Source of the DNA: Cytophagaceae bacterium
GTDB lineage: Bacteria; Bacteroidota; Bacteroidia; Cytophagales; Spirosomataceae
Reading direction: 5' to 3'
DNA length: 6,298 nucleotides
NCBI GenBank assembly: GCA_027485075.1
Contig: JAIXRT010000155.1
Location: 1 to 6,298, forward strand
Under the pieces are notes generated by a model, which worked only from the letters and a program-made list of their open reading frames with translations, ran no database searches and was not told where the DNA came from. Position numbers and translations under genes: made by a program. Below, piece after piece: positions 1 through 5,519 of the stretch. Each line of letters starts with the position of its first letter. Within the stretch, counting starts at the first letter, position 1.

Positions 1-687
1 ATAAGGAGCAATCAATACTTGGAATTGGTCAATCGCATCCACCGAAATTGGCGAAGCACCCGCTTGACCACCGATTGTTGGTGATAAGGCAAACGCATTG
101 TTAAAGAACGCACCGTCAACGGTTACGTTGTTGAACAAGGCATTACGACCTGCAAAGTTCAAACCATTCGCACGTGGATCTAAACGAGCAAAATCACCTA
201 ATGAACGATTCAACGTAGGTAATGTAGTAATGGAAGAGTTTGAAACGGTTGTTGCCGCTCCCGTACGTCCTGAGTTAATCACCGAACTACGTGAAGCAAC
301 TACTTTTACTTCTTCTAACTGAGATTGACTCACTTCTAATTTGAAGTTTTGGCGCAATTCAGAAGCCAATGTCAACACAATTCCTGATTGTGCAGATTCT
401 TTGTAACCAACGAATGAAACAGTCACTTTGTAAGGACCACCCACACGCATATTAACAATATTGTAACGACCATCTGCACGTGTAGACGCACCGTAACGTG
501 AACCCGTAGGCTCGTGTACCGCAATCACCGTAGCACCTGGTAGGCCTTCGCCTTTTTCCTCAACTACCGTACCTGCGATGGCAGAAGTAGTTGAACCTTG
601 AGCAAACACCTGCCCAATGGGAAGCATCATTATTAGCGCAAAAAACGCTCCTAATAACACTGAGTGAGTAATAAACCTTCTCTGCAT
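1..687 (-). CDS. TonB-dependent receptor, Oar-like, N-terminal part (3' end outside window)
   Basis: This is the first 229 codons of a larger outer-membrane receptor; the frame stays open to the left window edge. Residues 1-29 form a signal peptide: a basic start (MQRR), a hydrophobic core and a likely cleavage site VFA|Q at 29/30. Residues about 35-120 match the carboxypeptidase regulatory-like (Cna-B/CarboxypepD_reg) beta-sandwich common in Bacteroidota receptors (GLPGATV, ADGRYNI, YKVTVSFVGY). LEEVKVVASR at about 124-133 sits where the TonB box and plug begin, and the plug follows (NRSLGDFARLDPRANG; FAGRNALFNNVTVDGAFFNN). That wording resembles the Oar-like group rather than SusC, so the role is probably TonB-driven uptake or surface function with unknown substrate. 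No SusD is visible, but the downstream side is not in the window. The start at 687 is chosen because it gives a complete signal peptide. Family assignment is strong; the substrate cannot be inferred. Confidence 0.9.
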   Translation of the reverse strand, partial: MQRRFITHSVLLGAFFALIMMLPIGQVFAQGSTTSAIAGTVVEEKGEGLPGATVIAVHEPTGSRYGASTRADGRYNIVNMRVGGPYKVTVSFVGYKESAQSGIVLTLASELRQNFKLEVSQSQLEEVKVVASRSSVINSGRTGAATTVSNSSITTLPTLNRSLGDFARLDPRANGLNFAGRNALFNNVTVDGAFFNNAFALSPTIGGQAGASPISVDAIDQFQVLIAPY

Positions 688-731
688 AAATTTGGAATTT
701 AGTTATAAATGAAATAGAAGTATTGAAGCCA

Positions 732-763
732 CAAAATAAACCTAAAAAATCAAATACTCCAAA
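732..763 (-). promoter_or_regulatory. Putative sigma-A-type promoter of the TonB-dependent receptor gene
   Basis: Read on the minus strand, TTTG (763-760) is followed after 20 nt by TTATTTTG (739-732). The Bacteroidota consensus is TTTG, about 19 nt, TAnnTTTG, so there is one mismatch in the -7 box. Transcription would begin near 725 and leave a leader of roughly 38 nt before the ATG at 687. The region is AT-rich, so a chance match is possible. Confidence 0.4.
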
Positions 764-885
764 AGGATTCGAAAAGACTTTTTCTATAATTTGTTGATTG
801 ATAGCACTAAAGCCATAAATAATATACTCTAACACATGTATCCAACCTTGATTAGTCCTAAAACCGTTTAAAATTTAACAGAAAC

Positions 886-900
886 ATAATTTTTAATTAT
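886..900. repeat. Short AT-rich inverted repeat upstream of selD
   Basis: ATAATT and AATTAT form a perfect 6-bp inverted repeat around a TTT spacer. It occupies the place where the -33 element of the proposed selD promoter should be. It could be an operator, but in DNA this AT-rich it may well be chance. Confidence 0.25.
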
Positions 901-908
901 TTAAAGAA

Positions 909-916
909 TAATTTTG
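909..916 (+). promoter_or_regulatory. Putative -7 box for the selD operon
   Basis: TAATTTTG is an exact match to the Bacteroidota -7 consensus TAnnTTTG and ends 16 nt before the selD ATG at 933. This implies a very short leader of about 10 nt, as is common in this phylum. No good TTTG -33 element lies at the usual distance (about 886-890 is ATAAT), so the promoter may be weak or activator-dependent. Confidence 0.5.
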
Positions 917-932
917 CAGCAGAAATTATCTT

Positions 933-1979
933 ATGCAAGCAAACGAAGAATCCATTAAACTGACTTCCTATTCCCACGGTGCCGGATGCGGATGTAAAAT
1001 ATCTCCCCAAATTTTAGATCAAATCCTACAATCGGATACGCCTAAAAAACACCATCCGCTTCTTTTAGTCGGAAACGAAAGCCGCGACGACGCTGCTGTG
1101 TTTGATTGGGAAAACGGAGAGGCGGTTATTTCAACCACCGATTTCTTTATGCCGATTGTCGACAATCCATTCGACTTCGGAAAAATTGCAGCTACAAATG
1201 CCATTTCAGATATATACGCCATGGGCGGCAAACCCCTCATGGCCATCGCCATTTTAGGTTGGCCCATCGATAAAATTGCTCCCGAAATTGCCAGAAAAGT
1301 CTTAGAAGGCGGCCGTGCCGCATGTGCTGAAGCTGGAATTCCATTGGCGGGAGGACATTCCATTGACTCCCCAGAGCCGATTTTTGGATTAGCCGTAACC
1401 GGGAAAGTCAAAAAAGAAAATCTAAAACAAAACGATCAAGCTTCAGCCAATGCACTCTTATACCTAACCAAACCTTTAGGTGTAGGTATTTTGACCACAG
1501 CACAAAAAAGAGGCATCGTTTCGGATGCCGACTTGGCTACAGCCGTGAAGCAAATGAGTACCCTAAATTCTTTTGGGGCTAAAATAGCTCCCTTAGATTA
1601 TGTGGAATCACTCACGGATGTAACTGGTTTTGGCCTAATGGGTCATTTAGTCGAAATGTGTGACGGTTCCGGCGTGAGTGCCGAATTGTTTTTCGACCAC
1701 ATACCAACCCTCAATAATTTAGACCACTACCTGGATCAGAAATGTTTTCCAGGAGGAACCGGCCGAAATTGGGCAAGTTATGGACACCGCATACAGGAGG
1801 GAATTACAGAAACCCAACGGCTCATCGGGGCAGATCCACAAACCTCAGGAGGTTTGTTAATTGCCGTTTCTAAATCACAAAAAGATGCCTTTGAAGTTTT
1901 TGCAAAAGCCGCAGGCTTCGAACTTAAGCCCATTGGTCAAACCATTCCCCAAAAAGAAAAAGCGATCTACCTGAAATAA
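933..1979 (+). CDS. selD: Selenide, water dikinase SelD (selenophosphate synthetase)
   Basis: The enzyme makes selenophosphate from selenide and ATP in the cytoplasm; selenophosphate is the selenium donor for selenocysteine and for 2-selenouridine in tRNA. The 348-aa length matches the well-known E. coli protein (347 aa) and the similarity is high throughout. The N-terminal active-site segment [12 protein letters not shown] (14-25) carries Cys19, at the position that is Cys17 in E. coli and selenocysteine in some homologues, and Lys22. Metal and ATP motifs follow: RDDAAVFD (51-58), STTDFF (67-72), [13 protein letters not shown] (87-99), AGGHSID (139-145), [11 protein letters not shown] (228-238) and DPQTSGGL (301-308). 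No key residue looks lost. It is the first gene of the six-gene run and its TAA shares one base with the next ATG (TAATG). No selA, selB or mnmH/selU lies in this window, so which selenium pathway it feeds is not shown here. Confidence 0.97.
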   Translation: MQANEESIKLTSYSHGAGCGCKISPQILDQILQSDTPKKHHPLLLVGNESRDDAAVFDWENGEAVISTTDFFMPIVDNPFDFGKIAATNAISDIYAMGGKPLMAIAILGWPIDKIAPEIARKVLEGGRAACAEAGIPLAGGHSIDSPEPIFGLAVTGKVKKENLKQNDQASANALLYLTKPLGVGILTTAQKRGIVSDADLATAVKQMSTLNSFGAKIAPLDYVESLTDVTGFGLMGHLVEMCDGSGVSAELFFDHIPTLNNLDHYLDQKCFPGGTGRNWASYGHRIQEGITETQRLIGADPQTSGGLLIAVSKSQKDAFEVFAKAAGFELKPIGQTIPQKEKAIYLK

Positions 1980-2740
1980 TGGAACTATATTTTAGAAAAG
2001 TAGGAGAACAAGGACCTGCCATGATCATCTTACATGGCATTTTTGGCAGCTCAGATAATTGGCTAGGCATCGCCAAAGTATTTGCCAGCACACACCAAGT
2101 CTATTTAGTGGACCAACGGAACCACGGGCAGTCACCCTGGTCCGACGAATTCGACTACCAAGTGATGTCAGAAGACCTGAAAGAATTCATCGACACACAT
2201 CAATTGACCAATCCGATCATCATTGGTCACTCCATGGGAGGCAAAGTAGTCATGCAATTCGCATTGAACTATCCAACACTCTCTAATAGATTTATCATCG
2301 TGGACATCGCACCGAAATTCTACCCGGTGCACCACACCTCGATTTTAGCAGGATTAAATAGCATTGACCTAAAAACAATCGCTTCAAGAACGGAGGCCAA
2401 CGAACACCTCAAACGTTTTGAGGAACAAGAAGGTGTACGTCAATTTCTATTAAAAAACCTCTACCGAAAAAACGATGCAGAATTCGCCTGGCGAATTAAC
2501 CTGGCCGTCATTACCAAAAACATTGATGTAGTCGGCCATGAATTATGGGTTAAAAACCCCTGCCAAACGCCTATTCACTTCATCAAAGGCGCAAATTCAC
2601 ATTATATCCAACCGGAAGATGAGCGCTACATCGCTGAAATTTTTCCGAATTTTGACATACATACCGTCGCAAATGCTGGACACTGGGTTCAGGCCGACCA
2701 GCCCGAAGCGTTTATTCAAGTTATTCAGTCGATCCTATGA
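1979..2740 (+). CDS. Alpha/beta-fold hydrolase, YbfF-like esterase
   Basis: This is a 253-aa cytoplasmic alpha/beta hydrolase without a signal peptide. The oxyanion-hole segment LHGIFGSSDNW (18-28) and DQRNHGQS (45-52) are typical of the YbfF branch. The nucleophile elbow GHSMGG (83-88) places the catalytic serine at Ser85. Asp109 in VDIAP (108-112) is the probable acid, by analogy with YbfF, and His235 in AGHWVQADQP completes the triad. YbfF relatives cleave small acyl esters and thioesters such as acyl-CoA in vitro; the physiological substrate here is unknown. The start overlaps the selD stop by one base, and the stop overlaps the next start as ATGA, so translational coupling is likely. The contribution of this enzyme to its neighbours is not evident. 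Confidence 0.88.
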   Translation: MELYFRKVGEQGPAMIILHGIFGSSDNWLGIAKVFASTHQVYLVDQRNHGQSPWSDEFDYQVMSEDLKEFIDTHQLTNPIIIGHSMGGKVVMQFALNYPTLSNRFIIVDIAPKFYPVHHTSILAGLNSIDLKTIASRTEANEHLKRFEEQEGVRQFLLKNLYRKNDAEFAWRINLAVITKNIDVVGHELWVKNPCQTPIHFIKGANSHYIQPEDERYIAEIFPNFDIHTVANAGHWVQADQPEAFIQVIQSIL

Positions 2741-3444
2741 AACTGATACTCATACCCTGCCCCATTGCAGAAAACACCTCATCAACTTCATTAGCTCCAG
2801 AGGTGCCAGCATATATCGCACAATGCCAACATTTCCTTGTCGAGAATGTCCGGACAGCACGCAGATTTATTTCTGAACTCAAACTCGGAATCACCATAGA
2901 TTCGTTGACATTTGAAATTCTAGATAAAGACACCCAGAAAAAATCTATCGCAGATTTCTTCCAAAAACATCAAAGAGAGACCTATATCGGTGTTATTTCC
3001 GAGGCTGGATGCCCAGGTGTTGCAGACCCAGGAGCCTTAGCCGTAGGAATCGCGCAAGAAATGGGTATCGAAGTTGTTCCACTCGTGGGCCCCTCTTCCA
3101 TCCTACTCGCACTGATGGGCTCTGGTTTTTCAGGACAAAAGTTCGCCTTTCATGGCTACCTACCTATCGAAAAACCTGCCCGCATTAAGCGCATGGAGCA
3201 ATTAGTTCAGCTAACCGAAAAAACGGGCGAAACACACATGTTTATCGAAACTCCGTATCGAAATAATGGATTATTGGAGGATATGATCCAGCACCTTCCC
3301 GGGAATACCTTAGTAGCCATTGGTGCTAATCTGCAAGGAGAAGGTGGATTTATACAAACAAAAACGCTGAAAGACTGGTCGGCACAAAAACCTGAACTGC
3401 ACAAAATACCGTGCATTTTCCTTTTTGGCCAAACCAATAATTAA
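2737..3444 (+). CDS. SAM-dependent methyltransferase, RsmI-like (tetrapyrrole methylase fold), second Bacteroidota paralogue
   Basis: This 235-aa protein belongs to the SAM-dependent tetrapyrrole/RsmI methylase superfamily. Visible motifs are a short N-terminal strand MKLILIPCPI, ENVRTARRF (36-44), SEAGCPGVADPG (88-99, where RsmI has SDAGTPLISDPG), LVGPSSILLALMGSGF (116-131), FHGYLP (138-143) and ETPYRNNGLLEDM (171-183). Canonical RsmI 2'-O-methylates C1402 of 16S rRNA. This sequence instead fits a separate Bacteroidota subgroup recognisable by EAGCPGVADPG and ETPYRNN, which usually occurs beside a true RsmI. The protein is shorter than E. coli RsmI (about 286 aa) and lacks its C-terminal extension. 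The target is therefore not certain; an RNA substrate is the likeliest. It begins inside the hydrolase stop (ATGA) and ends 19 nt before the MBL-fold gene. Confidence 0.85.
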   Translation: MKLILIPCPIAENTSSTSLAPEVPAYIAQCQHFLVENVRTARRFISELKLGITIDSLTFEILDKDTQKKSIADFFQKHQRETYIGVISEAGCPGVADPGALAVGIAQEMGIEVVPLVGPSSILLALMGSGFSGQKFAFHGYLPIEKPARIKRMEQLVQLTEKTGETHMFIETPYRNNGLLEDMIQHLPGNTLVAIGANLQGEGGFIQTKTLKDWSAQKPELHKIPCIFLFGQTNN

Positions 3445-3455
3445 TCCGAAATTTG
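3423..3455 (+). promoter_or_regulatory. Possible internal promoter before the MBL-fold gene
   Basis: TTTTG (3423-3427) is followed after 20 nt by GAAATTTG (3448-3455), which matches the -7 box TAnnTTTG at all but the first base. Transcription would start within a few bases of the ATG at 3464, giving an almost leaderless mRNA. This is the only junction in the six-gene run with a real gap. Much of the match overlaps the end of the methyltransferase coding region, so it is tentative. Confidence 0.3.
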
Positions 3456-3463
3456 TAGCGTTT

Positions 3464-4105
3464 ATGATACAGCTCGAAGTCTTCCAATTCAATCCCTTTC
3501 AAGAAAACACCTACTTATTGTGGGATGACGCCGGAAATGGAATCGTTTTCGACCCAGGTTGCTACAGCTACGAAGAGCGTAAAGAAATCAAGGATTTTAT
3601 CACCGAGAAAGGCATTCAAATGAAATACATTTTGAATACCCATGCACACATCGATCATGTGCTAGGCGTTTCCTTTTTCCAATCCAAATACCAAATTCCT
3701 TTTTGCCTTCATCTTAAGGACAAACCCCTTTTAGATGATGCGGGCAATCGCGCTGAATTTTATGGATTTCCACATTATCAGGCTGCAAATGTCGATCAAT
3801 GGATTAGTGAATCAGATCGCATTCAACTAGGGGAATTTGATATACAAATTTTATTTGTTCCCGGTCATGCACCCGGACACGTGGCCTTTTATTTAGAAAA
3901 GCAAGGCTGGGTGATTGGTGGAGACGTACTTTTCAAACGGAGTGTGGGAAGAACCGATTTTCCGTTATGTAATCATGCCGACTTAATGCATAGCATTCAA
4001 ACGCAATTATATACATTGCCTACAGCGACCTTAGTATATCCAGGCCATGGTCCAAAAACATCGATTGGTGAAGAGAAGCAACATAATCCTTATGTAAAAG
4101 CATGA
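3464..4105 (+). CDS. MBL-fold metallo-hydrolase, glyoxalase II-like
   Basis: This 213-aa metallo-beta-lactamase-fold hydrolase has a complete set of binuclear metal ligands. These are THAHIDH (59-65, giving His60, His62, Asp64, His65), His135 in PGHAPGH (133-139), Asp154 in GGD (152-154) and His195 in YPGHG (192-196). The family (glyoxalase II/YcbL-like, under 220 aa, without the long C-terminal substrate domain of classical glyoxalase II) hydrolyses thioesters and similar small substrates; the substrate here is unknown. The ATG at 3464 is chosen over the upstream in-frame ATG at 3425. It begins with the family-typical MIQLEVFQFNPFQENTYLL, whereas the longer start would lie inside the previous gene and add 13 residues unlike the family. 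The 3' end overlaps pssA as ATGA, suggesting coupling. Confidence 0.88.
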   Translation: MIQLEVFQFNPFQENTYLLWDDAGNGIVFDPGCYSYEERKEIKDFITEKGIQMKYILNTHAHIDHVLGVSFFQSKYQIPFCLHLKDKPLLDDAGNRAEFYGFPHYQAANVDQWISESDRIQLGEFDIQILFVPGHAPGHVAFYLEKQGWVIGGDVLFKRSVGRTDFPLCNHADLMHSIQTQLYTLPTATLVYPGHGPKTSIGEEKQHNPYVKA

Positions 4106-4818
4106 AAAAAGAAATCCCCAATCTGTTAACTTTGGCCAACCTGCTTGCGGGCTGTCTGGGTATTAATTTTGTTATGCAGGGTAATTTAATTGGGGCATCC
4201 TATTGCATTTTCATTTCACTTGTTTGTGATTTTTTAGATGGGTTTTTAGCTCGATTACTCCAAGCCTATTCGGAATTAGGTAAGCAATTAGATTCGCTGG
4301 CCGACATGGTTTCTTTTGGTGTTTTGCCAAGTTTTATTCTTTTCGCACTCGTTGAACAAAGTTGTGGTACCCAATGCTCGGTGGGTATTTTCGGGTTCTA
4401 CAAACCATTTATGGTATTTTCCCTTGCGTTAATGTCGGCCTACCGACTCGCTAAATTCAACATTGACACCCGCCAAAGCGATCAGTTCATCGGGGTACCC
4501 ACACCCGCAAATGGCCTATTAGTGGCTTCCTTGCCATTAATTTTGCATTTCCAACCGGAATTCAGTCCGTATATTTTACAGTTCAAAGGCTTGTTGATTT
4601 ACAGCATACTCATGAGTTATTTATTGGTCGCAGAATTTCCTTTGATGGCCTTTAAATTTAAATCTTGGGGCTGGGCTGCAAATCAATTGCGCTACTTATT
4701 TCTGATTTATTGTGTTGCTATACTCCTAATGCTTAAATTTGCAGCTTTCCCGATTTTAGTTGTTTCCTATATCGTGTTATCGTTTATCCTTTCGTTACTT
4801 AATATCAAACAAAAATGA
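4102..4818 (+). CDS. pssA: CDP-diacylglycerol--serine O-phosphatidyltransferase
   Basis: This is an integral membrane enzyme that transfers phosphatidyl from CDP-diacylglycerol to L-serine to make phosphatidylserine, the precursor of phosphatidylethanolamine. The 238-aa protein has several hydrophobic segments (about 8-28, 30-45, 70-85, 102-116, 138-150, 160-178 and 196-232). It also carries the complete CDP-alcohol phosphotransferase signature D-x2-DG-x2-AR-x8-G-x3-D-x3-D: Asp43, Asp46, Gly47, Ala50, Arg51, Gly60, Asp64 and Asp68. The segment AYRLAKFNID...GVPTPANG (113-138) is specific to the serine transferases rather than to PgsA. The start overlaps the MBL gene stop and the end overlaps purS, both as ATGA. 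No phosphatidylserine decarboxylase gene is present in this window. Confidence 0.93.
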   Translation: MKKEIPNLLTLANLLAGCLGINFVMQGNLIGASYCIFISLVCDFLDGFLARLLQAYSELGKQLDSLADMVSFGVLPSFILFALVEQSCGTQCSVGIFGFYKPFMVFSLALMSAYRLAKFNIDTRQSDQFIGVPTPANGLLVASLPLILHFQPEFSPYILQFKGLLIYSILMSYLLVAEFPLMAFKFKSWGWAANQLRYLFLIYCVAILLMLKFAAFPILVVSYIVLSFILSLLNIKQK

Positions 4819-5066
4819 AATTTATCGCAGAAATCAATGTAATGCCCCAAAAAGAAATTCTTGACCCACAAGGAAAAGCAGTTCGCATTGGCTTACAAAA
4901 TTTGAATATCACACAGGTTTCTGATGTGCGTATTGGAAAACATATCACATTGCAATTAGAAGCGGCATCTGAGGCCGTTGCGCATGAAATTGTAACGGAA
5001 GCGTGCAAGAAATTATTGGCCAACTTAATCATGGAGGAATTCGAATTCACCCTGACAGCCGTTTAA
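4815..5066 (+). CDS. purS: Phosphoribosylformylglycinamidine synthase subunit PurS
   Basis: This is the small subunit of the three-part FGAM synthase (PurS, PurQ, PurL), step 4 of purine synthesis, where it helps bring PurQ ammonia to PurL. The 83 residues match the normal family size. The family hallmark LDPQGKAV (17-24) is followed by VSDVRIGKHITLQLEA (35-50) and ACKKLLANLIMEEFEF (63-78), which is the standard PurS layout. The ATG overlaps the pssA stop (ATGA), so it is the last gene of the run. purQ and purL are not in the window. Finding purS predicts that this organism uses the split FGAM synthase rather than the single-chain large PurL. There is no terminator before the convergent gene: only one base separates the two stops. 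Confidence 0.95.
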   Translation: MKFIAEINVMPQKEILDPQGKAVRIGLQNLNITQVSDVRIGKHITLQLEAASEAVAHEIVTEACKKLLANLIMEEFEFTLTAV

Positions 5067-5067
5067 A

Positions 5068-5424
5068 TTAAAATTGGCCTGTATGCAACATCACTAGCGT
5101 GCAGGCCTCTTCTACTTCCATCCCCTCCGCAGCTAGCTGCTTCATTAAGTCTGGGTTTTCTGTACCTGGGTTAAAAATTACTCGTTTCGGCTGTAGACGC
5201 ATGACATATGCCAAAAGATCCATCTGATTTTTGGGTCCTACATACAACGTAACGGTGTGAATATCCGCCAAGTCCGGTTGGCCCACCTGAATCTCAATTC
5301 CATCGATTTCTCCAGGTTTGTGTCCCACTAAAACTACATCATGACCTTTCGAAAGCAATAAATCAGCTGCAATAAATGCATAACGTGCTGGATTGGTGGA
5401 AGCACCATAGACTAAAACGCGCAT
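5068..5424 (-). CDS. CoA-binding domain protein (CoA_binding_2 / YccU-like)
   Basis: This is a stand-alone Rossmann-type CoA-binding protein of 118 aa, cytoplasmic, with no membrane segment. The N-terminus VLVYGASTNPARYA (3-16) is the nucleotide-binding loop. VTLYVGPKNQ (58-67), VIFNPGTENPDL (82-93) and EVEEACTLVML (103-113) are the conserved blocks of this family. Relatives are known to bind CoA, and this is the small single-domain form; a catalytic role is not established for it. It is transcribed towards purS, with a one-base gap between the stops, and is divergent from the NUMOD4/HNH gene. The start MRVLVYGA is the only reasonable one because the glycine-rich loop begins directly after it. 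Confidence 0.9.
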   Translation of the reverse strand: MRVLVYGASTNPARYAFIAADLLLSKGHDVVLVGHKPGEIDGIEIQVGQPDLADIHTVTLYVGPKNQMDLLAYVMRLQPKRVIFNPGTENPDLMKQLAAEGMEVEEACTLVMLHTGQF

Positions 5425-5437
5425 GTAAGTTTATCAG

Positions 5438-5463
5438 TTTTGTGGTGCAATAATAGCACAAAA
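5438..5463. repeat. 7-bp inverted repeat TTTTGTG-N12-CACAAAA, candidate operator
   Basis: The two perfect 7-bp arms are 5438-5444 and 5457-5463. The 12-bp centre contains TATTATTG on the minus strand (5455-5448), a one-mismatch match to the Bacteroidota -7 box, placed 23 nt before the CoA-binding protein start. An inner GTGC/GCAC pair (5445-5448 and 5456-5459) overlaps it. It does not fit the CRP-type site (TGTGA-N6-TCACA) because the spacing is wrong. A repressor site over the promoter is one reading; chance is another. Confidence 0.3.
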
Positions 5464-5488
5464 ACAGGCGTTTTCTAGATTAAAAAGT

Positions 5489-5498
5489 CGTAATTACG
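5489..5498. repeat. Perfect 10-bp palindrome upstream of the NUMOD4/HNH gene
   Basis: CGTAATTACG is a perfect palindrome, with one more matching pair two bases out (G5487/C5500). It ends 21 bp before the ATG at 5520, where the -7 region would be; TAATTACG inside it is a poor TAnnTTTG match. It is well placed to be an operator for the downstream DNA-binding protein or for the divergent gene. No good consensus promoter for the downstream gene was found. Confidence 0.3.
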
Positions 5499-5519
5499 TC
5501 ACAACCACTAATAAAAAAC

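Noticed and set aside
98..322. Open frame on the plus strand opposite the TonB receptor
   Set aside because: It is antisense to the plug domain and its translation has no recognisable features.
560..835. Open frame of 91 codons on the minus strand across the TonB receptor start and its upstream region
   Set aside because: It is out of frame with the receptor, whose signal peptide and CarboxypepD_reg domain are clear in the other frame, and it would use the promoter region as coding sequence.
1019..1411. Open frame of 130 codons on the minus strand inside selD
   Set aside because: It is fully antisense to a strongly conserved selD and its translation resembles no family; it is a by-product of selD codon use.
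3425..3463. Upstream ATG start for the MBL-fold protein
   Set aside because: It lies within the methyltransferase gene and adds 13 residues not expected in the family, while the ATG at 3464 gives the normal N-terminus.
4805..5050. Open frame of 81 codons on the minus strand opposite purS
   Set aside because: purS on the plus strand is a textbook match; this is its antisense shadow.
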